From NCBI GenBank assembly GCA_029238935.1, contig JAQZBN010000011.1:1-64000 (forward strand): a stretch of DNA of 64,000 bases. The letters are read 5' to 3'. The DNA is from Herbinix sp. (lineage in GTDB: Bacteria > Bacillota > Clostridia > Lachnospirales > Lachnospiraceae). The stretch's first letter is position 1; each line of letters opens with the position of its first letter. Below are positions 26,486-35,574 of this stretch, one piece after another. The position numbers and the translations under genes are program-made. Under the pieces are notes generated by a model. It was not told the origin of the DNA, made no database searches, and saw nothing but the letters and a program-made list of their open reading frames with translations.

Positions 26486-28447
26486 ATGAAGATTAGATTA
26501 AAAGATGGATCAGAAAAAGAATATGACAAAGTAATGACTGTCTATGAAATCGCAAGCGACATCAGCGAAGGTCTTGCAAGGATGGCATGTGCAGGTGAAA
26601 TAAACGGCAAGGTGGTGGATCTTCGTACTGAAGTAACAACAGACAGTGATTTAAATATATTAACCTTTCATGATGAGGCTGGTAAAGCAGCATATCGCCA
26701 TACAACTTCCCATGTTCTAGCTCAAGCTGTTAAGAGATTATATCCTAATGCAAAATTAGCAATTGGACCTTCCATTGATACCGGTTTCTACTATGATTTT
26801 GATGTACCTTCCTTTGATCGTGCGGCATTGGACGAAATTGAGAAGGAAATGAAGAAGATTATTAAAGAAGGCGATGAGCTTACACGTTTTACACTTCCAC
26901 GTGTAGAAGCAATCGCACTGATGAAGGAAAAAGGAGAACCTTACAAAGTTGAACTAATCGAAGACTTGCCGGAAGATGCAGAACTTTCTTTCTATCAGCA
27001 AGGTGACTTTGTTGACTTATGTGCAGGACCTCACCTGATGAGTACAAAGGGAATTAAAGCGATCAAGTTGATTTCTTCCTCCGGTGCTTATTGGAGAGGT
27101 TCCGAGAAAAACAAGATGTTAACCCGTGTATATGGAACTGCATTTACAAAGAACGCTGATCTGGATGCTTATTTAGTTCATTTAGAGGATATTAAAAAGC
27201 GTGATCATAATAAATTAGGCCGTGAGATGGAATTATTTGCAACTGTTGATGTAATTGGCCAAGGACTTCCTCTGTTAATGCCAAAAGGTGCGAAGATGAT
27301 CCAAACGATGCAACGTTGGATTGAAGATGAGGAAGAGCGTCGCGGATATATGAGAACGAAGACGCCTCTGATGGCAAAAAAAGATCTTTATGTAATCTCT
27401 GATCACTGGGGTCATTACAAGGAAGGTATGTTCGTATTAGGTGATGAAAATGATGAAAACTCTGAAGTTTTCGCACTACGTCCAATGACTTGTCCTTTCC
27501 AGTATTATGTATATAAGCAGAGCCAAAAGAGCTATCGTGATCTTCCTTGCCGTTATGGTGAGACCTCTACCTTATTCCGTAATGAAGATTCCGGAGAGAT
27601 GCATGGTCTTACTCGTGTAAGACAGTTTACAATTTCCGAGGGTCATCTCATTGTAACACCGGAACAAGTGGAAGAAGAGTTCAAAGGTTGTCTTGATCTT
27701 GCTATGTATTGTTTAAAGACCTTAGGGCTGGAAAACGATGTAACTTATCGTTTCTCCAAATGGGATCCAAATAATAAGAGTAAGTATCTTGGAGATGCAG
27801 AACAGTGGGAAAAGACTCAAAGCAGAATGAGAGAAATCTTAAATCACTTAGGTCTTACCTTTACAGAAGAAGAAGGTGAAGCTGCATTCTACGGACCAAA
27901 GCTGGATATTCAAGCTAAGAACGTATATGGTAAAGAAGATACCATGATTACAATCCAATTGGATTTTGTTTTGGCAGAGCGTTTTGATATGTTCTACATT
28001 GATGCAAATGGTGAGAAAAAACGTCCATTTATTATTCATAGAACCAGCATGGGCTGTTATGAGAGAACCCTTGCATGGTTAATTGAAAAATATGCCGGCT
28101 TATTCCCTACCTGGTTATGTCCGGAGCAGGTAAGAGTATTACCTATCTCTGAAAAATACCATGATTATGCGAATAAAGTAAAAGCTGAGCTTCAGGCAAA
28201 CGGAGTGTTAGCAACGGTTGATGAAAGAGCAGAAAAGATTGGTTATAAGATCAGAGAAACTAGATTAGATCGTGTTCCTTATATGCTAGTGGTTGGACAG
28301 AAGGAAGAGGAAGAAAATCTGGTATCCGTAAGAAGCCGTTTCCTCGGTGATGAAGGGCAGAAAAACTTAGATACCTTTATTACTGATATCTGCAAAGAGA
28401 TTAGAACAAAGGAAATCAGAAATATAGAAGTAGAAGCAGATAAATAA
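26486..28447 (+). CDS. thrS: Threonine--tRNA ligase
   Basis: ThrRS, 653 residues, a class II synthetase of normal bacterial length. An N-terminal TGS domain (about 1-62) is followed by the editing domain with HTTSHVLAQAVKRL, then GDFVDLCAGPHL. The catalytic core carries motif 2 (FRNEDSGEMHGLTRVRQFTISEGHL) and the zinc-ligand residues in the MTCPFQYY and IIHRTSMGCYERTLAWLIE segments. The C-terminal HGTP anticodon-binding domain runs from about residue 540. It also edits misactivated Ser. ATG 26486 follows GAGAGGAGAAAG. Control by the upstream T-box confirms the amino acid. Confidence 0.98.
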   Translation: MKIRLKDGSEKEYDKVMTVYEIASDISEGLARMACAGEINGKVVDLRTEVTTDSDLNILTFHDEAGKAAYRHTTSHVLAQAVKRLYPNAKLAIGPSIDTGFYYDFDVPSFDRAALDEIEKEMKKIIKEGDELTRFTLPRVEAIALMKEKGEPYKVELIEDLPEDAELSFYQQGDFVDLCAGPHLMSTKGIKAIKLISSSGAYWRGSEKNKMLTRVYGTAFTKNADLDAYLVHLEDIKKRDHNKLGREMELFATVDVIGQGLPLLMPKGAKMIQTMQRWIEDEEERRGYMRTKTPLMAKKDLYVISDHWGHYKEGMFVLGDENDENSEVFALRPMTCPFQYYVYKQSQKSYRDLPCRYGETSTLFRNEDSGEMHGLTRVRQFTISEGHLIVTPEQVEEEFKGCLDLAMYCLKTLGLENDVTYRFSKWDPNNKSKYLGDAEQWEKTQSRMREILNHLGLTFTEEEGEAAFYGPKLDIQAKNVYGKEDTMITIQLDFVLAERFDMFYIDANGEKKRPFIIHRTSMGCYERTLAWLIEKYAGLFPTWLCPEQVRVLPISEKYHDYANKVKAELQANGVLATVDERAEKIGYKIRETRLDRVPYMLVVGQKEEEENLVSVRSRFLGDEGQKNLDTFITDICKEIRTKEIRNIEVEADK

Positions 28448-28462
28448 TAATGTATATTAATT

Positions 28463-28504
28463 AAAAGACTCAAAAATGATGTAACTGCATTTTTGAGTCT
28501 TTTG
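28463..28504. terminator. Terminator after thrS
   Basis: AAAAGACTCAAAAATG pairs with CATTTTTGAGTCTTTT, a 16-bp perfect stem with a 9-base loop, ending in a T run on both strands; it can serve converging thrS and GH88 transcripts. Confidence 0.88.
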
Positions 28505-28774
28505 CTATATCAATAAATAGTTAATCTGCATTGCAGAAGGATTCCCAAATAACTTAAGATATAGACTTCTATGTAAAGTAAATATAATGCAGCTGACACA
28601 CTAAAACATTGAAGGTAACCAAATTAGCTATTATACTTTTTCATTCATATACACTTAGTGTTACAAACACAATTAGCTGATTAGTAAAAAGTAATGTAAT
28701 GTATCAATAAAAGATTTGAAATTCTAACAAAAGTGCCTAAATGGTATCAATTGATGGTTCACAATCATATTATT
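28505..28774. other. Intergenic stretch, nothing recognised
   Basis: Between the thrS terminator and the stop of the GH88 gene. AT-rich, with no open frame of note, no repeat and no clear hairpin. Confidence 0.6.
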
Positions 28775-29944
28775 TTACCAGTAAAGCACCCAGTCCTTAT
28801 GTAATCTTGTCAATGCTTCCATATAGAAATAATCACCCCAGGAATTACACTCATCAACACCGGCATTTGGGCATGTGTTAAATGGAGAGTGTCTATTATA
28901 GGTACTGTGAAGTACCAGACCGTTGGAGGTTGCAAAATCCTTTACTGCGTAATTATCATAGAGTGATTTTACAATTTGATTTGCTAATTGGGTATAATAT
29001 TGTGCTTCGTCCTTCTCAAGGTATTTTGCCATTTCAAGCATACCACAGGCTGCGATGGAAGCTGAGGATGAATCCCTTACCTCGTCAGAACCATCAGTAA
29101 ATTCCAGATCCCAGAAAGGTACCATATCCTTTGGCAAATGCTCAAGGTAATAGGCGGAAACATGTCTAAATTTCTCTATATATTCCTCGCATCTGGTATA
29201 ACGATAAGCCAAAGCCAATCCGTAAATTCCCCAAGCCTGACCTCTAGACCAGGCAGAACCATCACGATATCCCTGACAGGTAGCTCCGTGATCCGGCGCA
29301 CCGGTAGTCAAATCAAAGTAGAAAGTGTGCCAGGTGGAGTGATCCTCGCGAATAATATTTGCCAAGGTTGTCTTTATGTGTTTCTCTGCAACTTCTCGGT
29401 AGGTCATATTGCCAGTCTCTTCAGAAGCCCAAAAAAGCAGCGGAAGATTCATTAAGCAATCAATGATTAAACGATAATTATCGGGAACACCCATAGAACC
29501 CCAAGCCTGAATAAATTCTCCTACCGGTTGATACCTGCTCATTAACTGGTCAGCAGCCAGCAGCCCAGCCTTTTTACCCATTAAGCTACCAATTAATTTA
29601 TATCCGGCAATACAGGAGGGGGAATAAAGAAATCCCATATCATGATGATCTACACTAATCCTCCGGATGATTCTATCATTAAAATTGTTGATTTGAATCT
29701 CAGCAGCTTCCATAAAGCAGGGATCCTTTGTAAATTCATAAGCTAACCAGATTTCACCAGTCCAAAATCCGTTGGTCCAATGATTGTTTTCAATAGGAGC
29801 ATAGAAACCTTGTTCACTAAAAGCATTTTGAAATGCATAGGTAAACTCAGGAAGATTACGAAGTACTTGATCTGAAGCAATCGATAAAGCTTGTTGGATC
29901 TCTTCCTGTCTGATGATAGGCATATTATTATATTTTGTTATCAT
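28775..29944 (-). CDS. Glycoside hydrolase family 88, unsaturated glucuronyl/galacturonyl hydrolase
   Basis: A 389-residue (alpha/alpha)6-barrel GH88 enzyme. The family hydrates the enol-ether of 4,5-unsaturated uronic acids released by polysaccharide lyases, freeing the neighbouring sugar. The two expected catalytic Asp residues are visible as D102 (SVDHHDMGF) and D162 (RLIIDCLMNL). Other family motifs are NNHWTNGFWTGEIWLAYE and RDGSAWSRGQAWGIYGLALAYRYT. No signal peptide, so it acts in the cytoplasm on imported disaccharides. The start is ATG 29942-29944, with AAAGGAAC upstream; a TTG eight codons further up is less likely. No lyase or transporter is adjacent. The substrate (glycosaminoglycan, pectin or ulvan type) is not determinable. 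Confidence 0.94.
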   Translation of the reverse strand: MITKYNNMPIIRQEEIQQALSIASDQVLRNLPEFTYAFQNAFSEQGFYAPIENNHWTNGFWTGEIWLAYEFTKDPCFMEAAEIQINNFNDRIIRRISVDHHDMGFLYSPSCIAGYKLIGSLMGKKAGLLAADQLMSRYQPVGEFIQAWGSMGVPDNYRLIIDCLMNLPLLFWASEETGNMTYREVAEKHIKTTLANIIREDHSTWHTFYFDLTTGAPDHGATCQGYRDGSAWSRGQAWGIYGLALAYRYTRCEEYIEKFRHVSAYYLEHLPKDMVPFWDLEFTDGSDEVRDSSSASIAACGMLEMAKYLEKDEAQYYTQLANQIVKSLYDNYAVKDFATSNGLVLHSTYNRHSPFNTCPNAGVDECNSWGDYFYMEALTRLHKDWVLYW

Positions 29945-30249
29945 TGAGATGTTCCTTTCTTTTATCAATCGTATCGATGTGATTGCCTGTTATCTGAAAG
30001 CATCGGTGAAGCTAATACATTTTTATTATAATGTGCAGGGTTTTAAAATTCAATCGGAAGGTCTAAAGTTTATAATATTTGCGATATTTATGACATTATA
30101 ATCAAATATTTACTTTCTCAGGATAATGTGTTACAGTTTTAAATTGAAGATACTCTTAGAAATTATTTCATGTGAAGGATGAAATAGGAAATTAGATAAA
30201 AATAGTTGGTATAAGATTTTATTTCTTAATAGCAGGAAAGGTGGAAAAT
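29945..30249. other. Divergent intergenic region of the GH88 and sulfhydrylase genes
   Basis: Contains the start regions of two divergent genes. I looked for a SAM (S-box) riboswitch upstream of the sulfhydrylase gene and did not find its conserved core. A TATAAT occurs near 30095 on the plus strand without a good -35 box. Confidence 0.5.
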
Positions 30250-31521
30250 ATGAATTACCATATTGAAACGAAATGTATTCAGGAAGGCTATCAGCCAAAA
30301 AACGGTGAACCGCGAGTTCTGCCAATTGTTCAGAGCACTACATATAAATATGATTCCAGTGAACACGTTGGGAGATTGTTTGATTTGGCAGAAGAAGGTT
30401 TCTTCTATACAAGATTGGCAAATCCTACAGTGGATTGTGTTGAGAAAAAAATTGCAGCATTAGAAGGTGGGATAGGGGCAATGTGTACCTCTTCCGGACA
30501 GGCAGCTAGCTTAATTGCTGTGATTAATATCTGCAATGCTGGTGATCATATGATTGCAGCGGGAACCATCTATGGTGGTACGATTAATTTATTCGCAGTT
30601 ACACTGAAAAAATTAGGTATTGAAGTTACTTTTGTAGATCCCGATGCTCCGGTAGAAGCGATTAAGAAAGAAATCAGAGAAAATACAAAACTTATCTTTG
30701 CAGAAACGATCGCTAATCCAGCGCTAGTCATTGTTGACATCGAAAAGCTGGCATCGATAGCCCATGAGAGTGGGATTCCACTGATCATTGATAATACTTT
30801 TGCTACTCCAATGAATTGCAGACCGATTGAGTTTGGAGCAGATATCGTGGTTCATTCCACTTCTAAATATATGGATGGTCATGCAGTTGCTTTGGGTGGT
30901 GTTATCGTTGATAGCGGCAATTTTAACTGGGATAACGGCAAATTCCCAGGATTATCAACTCCGGATGATTCTTATCACGGTATGGTCTATACCAGTGATT
31001 GTGGGAAAGCAGCTTTTATTGTGAAGGCAAGAGTACAACTGATGAGAGATCTTGGCGCTGCTCCTGCACCAAATAATGCTTTCCTATTAAATTTAGGTCT
31101 CGAAACCCTGCATTTACGTATGGAACGTCATTGTAGTAATGCTCAGAAAGTAGCGGAATACTTAGAAAACCATGAAAAGATTGCATGGGTCAATTATCCT
31201 GGCTTAAAGAGTAACAAATATTATGAATTAGCGAAAAAATATCTGCCAAAGGGTTCCTGTGGTGTAATCTCCTATGGTGTCAAAGGTGGCAGAGATGTTG
31301 CGGTTAAGTTAATGGATAGCTTGAAATTGGCGGCCATAGTGGTTCACGTTGCAGATGCCAGAACCAGCATTCTTCATCCTGCCAGCACGACTCACAGACA
31401 GCTTTCTGACCAACAATTAATGGAATGTGGTATTGGACCGGATTTAATTCGTATGTCTATTGGTATCGAGCATGTAGAAGATATCATCGCCGATTTAGAA
31501 CAAGGGTTAGCACAGTTATAA
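30250..31521 (+). CDS. metY: O-acetylhomoserine sulfhydrylase (PLP-dependent)
   Basis: A 423-residue Cys/Met-metabolism PLP enzyme, fold type I. It makes homocysteine from O-acetylhomoserine and sulfide, or the analogous reaction, in the cytoplasm. It shows FYTRLANPTVDCVEKKIAALEGG (the Y-R pair that holds PLP phosphate), SSGQAASL, and the Schiff-base lysine K206 in HSTSKYMDGH. The region HPASTTHRQLS near the C-terminus is typical. Length and the IDNTFATP segment fit the OAH-sulfhydrylase subgroup rather than cystathionine synthases, but substrate choice is inferred. ATG 30250 follows AAAGGTGG; a GTG three codons upstream is also in frame. Confidence 0.93.
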   Translation: MNYHIETKCIQEGYQPKNGEPRVLPIVQSTTYKYDSSEHVGRLFDLAEEGFFYTRLANPTVDCVEKKIAALEGGIGAMCTSSGQAASLIAVINICNAGDHMIAAGTIYGGTINLFAVTLKKLGIEVTFVDPDAPVEAIKKEIRENTKLIFAETIANPALVIVDIEKLASIAHESGIPLIIDNTFATPMNCRPIEFGADIVVHSTSKYMDGHAVALGGVIVDSGNFNWDNGKFPGLSTPDDSYHGMVYTSDCGKAAFIVKARVQLMRDLGAAPAPNNAFLLNLGLETLHLRMERHCSNAQKVAEYLENHEKIAWVNYPGLKSNKYYELAKKYLPKGSCGVISYGVKGGRDVAVKLMDSLKLAAIVVHVADARTSILHPASTTHRQLSDQQLMECGIGPDLIRMSIGIEHVEDIIADLEQGLAQL

Positions 31522-31695
31522 GAGTCTATAATAGAATAATTAACTTTTTTTATGGTATTAGTAGATCCATAATATAAATAGAACCCATGAATAAAAAAAT
31601 AACAATAGAAGACGAATCACACATATTGGTGCACCAAATGTGGAGAGAGTATTCTCAATATATGATATCCTTTGATCAGAAAGGAGGTAATTCGC

Positions 31696-32601
31696 ATGGA
31701 ATGGCTACAAAGAATGAATCAGGCTATGAACTATATGGAAGAGAATCTTACCGGGGAGATTGACTATGATAAAGCAGCTCAGTTAACCCTCTGTTCCACC
31801 TATCATTTTCAAAGAATGTTTTCCTTTATTACAGGGGTTCCTCTATCAGAATATATCAGGAGGAGAAGACTTACATTGGCTGCATTTGAACTACAGAATA
31901 CAGAGATTAAAGTGATCGACCTAGCTTATAAATATGGTTATAATTCACCCAATTCGTTTACCCGTGCATTTCAACTCCTTCATGGAGTAACCCCCAGTGC
32001 GGCTCGGAGTAGTGGAGTCTGCCTGAAAGCCTATCCCCGAATTTCCTTTCATATATCGATTAAAGGAGATGTAGAGATGAACTACAAAATTGAAGAAAAA
32101 GAAGCATTTTCCGTATTTGGAGTGGAAGAAACCTTTTCGGTGATCGAAGGTCAGTGTTACCGCGATATTCCGAAGTTTTGGCTAAGAATTATGGAGGATG
32201 GTACCTTGGAACGGATGCGTACCCTAGCAAGTGGAAAAAATGCAACCATTCAAGGTGAAGTTTTTGGCAATGATGATATGCTACTAAATGCTGCTATGTA
32301 TGGACATAAGAGCGACGGATCTGTAAAATATATGATCTGTGCATTCACACCTGAGGGAGAGATACCAAATGATTACAAGAAGTTGGAAGTACCAAAACTA
32401 ACTTGGGCTATATTCCCCTCAGAAAAACATCCTGAAAACGAGACAACGGAAAAGGTACAGAAGATTTGGCAAAAAATCTTTTCCGAGTGGTTTCCCACAT
32501 CCGGCTTTGAACATGCGGATGCACCAGAGTTTGAGATGTATCGTAAAGTGGATCAAAATCAATTTATCGTAGAGGTTTGGATACCGGTAATCAAAAGATA
32601 A
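31696..32601 (+). CDS. AraC-family regulator with GyrI-like effector domain
   Basis: A 301-residue protein. The N-terminal 105 residues hold two helix-turn-helix motifs of the AraC/XylS type (DYDKAAQLTLCSTYHFQRMFSFITGVPLSEYIRRRRL and VIDLAYKYGYNSPNSFTRAFQLLHGVTPSAAR). The C-terminal part from about residue 130 is a GyrI-like/BacEB small-molecule-binding domain (EKEAFSVFGVEETFSV, WAIFPSE). This layout is that of the Rob-like regulators that sense amphipathic compounds. ATG 31696 follows a perfect AAAGGAGG. It is monocistronic and its targets are unknown. Confidence 0.92.
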   Translation: MEWLQRMNQAMNYMEENLTGEIDYDKAAQLTLCSTYHFQRMFSFITGVPLSEYIRRRRLTLAAFELQNTEIKVIDLAYKYGYNSPNSFTRAFQLLHGVTPSAARSSGVCLKAYPRISFHISIKGDVEMNYKIEEKEAFSVFGVEETFSVIEGQCYRDIPKFWLRIMEDGTLERMRTLASGKNATIQGEVFGNDDMLLNAAMYGHKSDGSVKYMICAFTPEGEIPNDYKKLEVPKLTWAIFPSEKHPENETTEKVQKIWQKIFSEWFPTSGFEHADAPEFEMYRKVDQNQFIVEVWIPVIKR

Positions 32602-32802
32602 AAACTTACAAAGGAAAGTAATACCCGTTGTACTTCAAAAAGTAGCGGTTCTATTGCCAGTGACACAAGGAATAAAACTAAGTGGGAATGGGCATCCACA
32701 ATTCATTTGTTAACAACTTTTTTATCAGCCAAAGTTTCGTATTTAAAATGTAACTGCTAAAACGAAAGATGAATGGCAGGTAATTACATGCATTAACTTT
32801 AA

Positions 32803-32838
32803 TGGCCTTCCAGTGGCAGCAATGCAATTGGAAGGCTA
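32803..32838. terminator. Convergent hairpin between AraC-type and radical SAM genes
   Basis: GCCTTCCA at 32805-32812 pairs with TGGAAGGC at 32829-32836. U runs are weak on both sides, so termination is probable but not certain. Confidence 0.5.
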
Positions 32839-32844
32839 TTTATG

Positions 32845-33735
32845 TTAATAAAATAAACGTAACTGTTCGTATTGGTATTTTTCTTTATACGCTTTGATTA
32901 TGTCTTTCATACGATATAGAATACCAAGCTGGTCGCATTTCTTTTGAAACAACAACCATAGCTCCCTGGCTTTCGGACTGGTACAAACGTAGCTGTCTTT
33001 AAACTGAGATTGATATAATTGTTTAATTCTCTGCTCTGGAAATAAATAGTCTAGCTTTTGGTAAAACCAGTCTCTTTGATTTTGTCGTAGGGTGACTCCA
33101 AAATTGGGATAGATAAATCTTGCGCCACTTTCATATGCGGATTGAATGATACCCAATATATTTAGCTCCGTATCCTCAAGAAAAGGTAAAACTGGCATAA
33201 GAAGAATTCCGGTAAAGATTCCAGCCTGAGATAATTGCTTCACTGCTGCTAGACGCTTGGAGGATACACTGGTTCCAGGTTCGAGCTTAGCACTTAGAAG
33301 ATCATCGCTGGTGGTGACAGTGATCTTGCAAATCACCGGAGAATGGGACTTAATATTCTGGAGAAGGTCGATGTCTCTGGCAACCAAATCACTCTTGGTT
33401 GCGATACCAATTCCAAACTGATATTGATGAATGAGGGATAGTGCGTGCCTTGTTAACTGATACTCCCTTTCAAAAGGATTATAAGGGTCGCTCATAGCTC
33501 CGGTACCAATTACTCCGGATTTTGATTTACTACGAAGTTCCTTTTCAATCAGCTCTATGGCATGTTCTTTAGCCCGAACGGTATCAAAATCCGTAACACC
33601 ATAGCAATCACTACGGCTGTCACAATAGATACAGCCATGGCAGCAGCCTTTATATAGATTCATATTATAGTCAATACCGAACCAGGAGTTATCCTTCTTA
33701 GGGGTAAGTATCGTCTTAGCAGGGATAGTATTCAT
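32845..33735 (-). CDS. Radical SAM protein, SplB-like (COG1533 type)
   Basis: A 296-residue radical S-adenosylmethionine protein. The Fe-S cluster motif is C31-x3-C35-x2-C38 in KGCCHGCIYCDSR. GTGAMSDPYNPFERE, GIATKSDLVARD and ITVTTSDDLLSAKLEPG match the COG1533 (spore-photoproduct-lyase-related) group; it is shorter than true SplB and lacks the DNA-lesion evidence. Function is unknown in most members. It is the second gene after the GyrI-like gene with a 15-base gap on the same strand, so they are co-transcribed. ATG 33735 follows AAAGGAAATCCC. Confidence 0.92.
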   Translation of the reverse strand: MNTIPAKTILTPKKDNSWFGIDYNMNLYKGCCHGCIYCDSRSDCYGVTDFDTVRAKEHAIELIEKELRSKSKSGVIGTGAMSDPYNPFEREYQLTRHALSLIHQYQFGIGIATKSDLVARDIDLLQNIKSHSPVICKITVTTSDDLLSAKLEPGTSVSSKRLAAVKQLSQAGIFTGILLMPVLPFLEDTELNILGIIQSAYESGARFIYPNFGVTLRQNQRDWFYQKLDYLFPEQRIKQLYQSQFKDSYVCTSPKARELWLLFQKKCDQLGILYRMKDIIKAYKEKYQYEQLRLFY

Positions 33736-33750
33736 GGGATTTCCTTTCTG

Positions 33751-34404
33751 TTACCTAATCGGATGCCGAATAATAGTTTTTAATTTCTCTGGACTTGTCT
33801 TTCGAAAATCATTGAGATAGATCTCGTGGTGACGACGTATCATGCCATCCTCTGTTGGATTCCCAATATCATACTGATATCCTTGCGCTTTTATAAAGCA
33901 GTCTAATTTATGAATGGATACCGGTTCCTCATCATATGGACCGTTATGCATTATCTGAGCACATAAACCTTCCTGAAACCGTCGTAAACGAGCTTTTGTT
34001 ACATCAAACTCAGGCTTTTTCTTAGTAATGGAAGCACACGCATTATGAAACATAGTATCTGTAATAAAATCAGGTTGTCGGATCATCGAGGTCCAATAAA
34101 AGTTTTCCTTCTTGGTAAAATCAGTATCTTGCTGATTGTTCAACCACCATAATCCCTCCAAAGGAGCTACAACATAATCTTCATTAGAAATTCCAGATAC
34201 AGCTTCTTTTTTAAGACTCATTTTAATCGAGTAGGATAAGGAATATAAGAGTTCGATGGCTTTTGGATATTCACCGTTGGGATCATTGGGATTACCTTTT
34301 CCATCCACCATAAGATAAAGTGCTGCTGGAACTGTGATTAGAGATGGGGTAGTCGTTGGTGCATAAAGATCTTTGTATTTCTTTTTAAAATCAAATTTAT
34401 TCAT
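33751..34404 (-). CDS. GyrI-like small-molecule-binding domain protein
   Basis: A 217-residue protein with a full-length GyrI-like (SOUL/BacEB) domain, of the form often annotated as GyrI-like domain-containing. Marks are YLMVDGKGNPNDPNGEYPKAIELLYSLSYSIKMSLK, YVVAPLEGLWW, and the C-terminal EIYLNDFRKTSPEKLKTIIRHPIR. Such proteins bind hydrophobic drugs or, in some cases, hydrolyse cyclopropanoids; nothing in the sequence identifies the ligand. ATG 34404 with AAAGGAAA upstream is preferred over an ATG six codons earlier that lacks a ribosome site. The gene lies downstream of the WYL regulator with a copy of the shared operator between them. Confidence 0.9.
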   Translation of the reverse strand: MNKFDFKKKYKDLYAPTTTPSLITVPAALYLMVDGKGNPNDPNGEYPKAIELLYSLSYSIKMSLKKEAVSGISNEDYVVAPLEGLWWLNNQQDTDFTKKENFYWTSMIRQPDFITDTMFHNACASITKKKPEFDVTKARLRRFQEGLCAQIMHNGPYDEEPVSIHKLDCFIKAQGYQYDIGNPTEDGMIRRHHEIYLNDFRKTSPEKLKTIIRHPIR

Positions 34405-34560
34405 GTGCTTATTTCCTTTCATTTATAGAGTAAAGGATCCGTACTGGTATTCAATAAAATGAAATATTCGAGCAAATCTGAGATTTTCATAAGGGGTTAA
34501 TGAAATCCAGCCTGTACGGATTATATTGCTGTTAAGTATAAATTAAAGATAGCATATGAA

Positions 34561-34582
34561 ATATGACATCAGTACGTCATAT
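34561..34582. promoter_or_regulatory. Operator copy 1 (ATATGAC-N8-GTCATAT) before the GyrI-like operon
   Basis: ATATGAC at 34561-34567 and GTCATAT at 34576-34582. It overlaps the stop codon of the WYL regulator gene and lies about 157 bases upstream of the GyrI-like start. The identical half-sites and spacer length occur again upstream of the regulator gene. Confidence 0.75.
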
Positions 34583-35506
34583 AATAGGATTGTTTTGATA
34601 TTTATTTAAGGCATTTTGCATTTTAATAATTAAAGTGTTTCGGATTTCCTGGGGTTCTAGAACCTCAATATGATCTTCGTAAGATAGCAGATATCCATAG
34701 AGCCAGCCTCCGTCCTGCATCTGTATCGTTACAAGAAAACTACCGTCCTCATTTTTTGAAATGGCGTCTTGTTCAAACTCATCATAAACCCGATACGCCA
34801 TGTCAGCATCAATTTTTAACTTAATGGTGATCAGCTTATTCAGATAGGGAAGTTTTTTTTCGATTGGTTTTTCCACAAGCCGCGAAAGATCTGCCGCATG
34901 AAAGCTTTCTTCACTTTTTTGAAGTTCCTTTATTCTGGTGATCTTAAAAAAACGGTAATCCTTTTTATCTCTACAGAAACCATACAGATACCAAGACTGA
35001 CCTTTAAAAATTAATCTTATGGGTTCCACAACTCTACTAGATGCTTCCCCATAGGAATTATAGTAAGAAAATTCGATCACTTTACTGTTTAAAATGGCTT
35101 CCTTTAAGAGATAAAACTTGGATTTGTCCTCCTCATTGTGATTCCAACTAGAAAAGTCAACTTCGATCCAGTTATTCTGTACTGTACCAAATAAAGAACT
35201 GAGCTTTGAGATAACCTGATTCGTATCCGAATAACTGGCGGCATTTAATCCTTGAAGAGCCGAAAGTATCTCTACTTGTTCTTGTTCGGTTAAGACGGAT
35301 TTGTTTAGGACAAAATGATCCAGGAGACTGATTCCTCCTCCTTTTCCCTTGTTGGTATAGATCGGAATTCCAGCTTGGCATAAAATTTCTATGTCACGAT
35401 AGATGGTCCGGCTGGAAACTTCAAAATGCTCAGAGAGCTCTTTGGCTGTAATGTTTTTTTTATTCATTAATAAATAGACAATCTCGAATAGACGATTTAT
35501 TTGCAT
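34577..35506 (-). CDS. YafY-type HTH/WYL transcriptional regulator
   Basis: A 309-residue regulator. The N-terminal DeoR-like winged helix reads NRLFEIVYLLMNKKNITAKELSEHFEVSSRTIYRDIEILCQAGIPIYTNKGKGGGISLL. The middle WYL domain has VVEPIRLIFKGQSWYLYGFCRDKKDYRFFKITRI, with a GQSWYLYGF variant of the W-Y-L motif, followed by a WCX C-terminal extension. WYL proteins sense ligands or nucleic-acid products. Minus strand, ATG 35504-35506 preceded by GAGGTGAAATACG. The gene reads into the GyrI-like/radical SAM operon and carries the same inverted-repeat operator upstream and at its 3' end, so it is the obvious candidate regulator of both. Confidence 0.92.
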   Translation of the reverse strand: MQINRLFEIVYLLMNKKNITAKELSEHFEVSSRTIYRDIEILCQAGIPIYTNKGKGGGISLLDHFVLNKSVLTEQEQVEILSALQGLNAASYSDTNQVISKLSSLFGTVQNNWIEVDFSSWNHNEEDKSKFYLLKEAILNSKVIEFSYYNSYGEASSRVVEPIRLIFKGQSWYLYGFCRDKKDYRFFKITRIKELQKSEESFHAADLSRLVEKPIEKKLPYLNKLITIKLKIDADMAYRVYDEFEQDAISKNEDGSFLVTIQMQDGGWLYGYLLSYEDHIEVLEPQEIRNTLIIKMQNALNKYQNNPII

Positions 35507-35524
35507 CGTATTTCACCTCTATTA

Positions 35525-35574
35525 TATTGTAGCAAAGATAATATGATAGTTTTATTGTAGCAAAGATAATATGA
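35525..35574. repeat. Two identical 22-bp direct repeats in the WYL promoter region
   Basis: The 22-base sequence that begins TATTGTAGCAAAG and ends ATAATATGA occurs at 35525-35546 and again at 35553-35574, period 28. The second copy runs into operator copy 2. On the minus strand the first copy lies where the promoter would be, with TATAAT at its edge. Confidence 0.8.

Noticed and set aside
29945-30249. SAM (S-box) riboswitch upstream of the O-acetylhomoserine sulfhydrylase gene
   Set aside because: The conserved S-box core and kink-turn sequences were not found; a plain promoter region is the simpler reading.
32845-33735. Spore photoproduct lyase identity for the radical SAM protein
   Set aside because: It shares the COG1533-type cluster motif but is shorter than SplB and sits with a GyrI-like gene, so the specific function is not supported.
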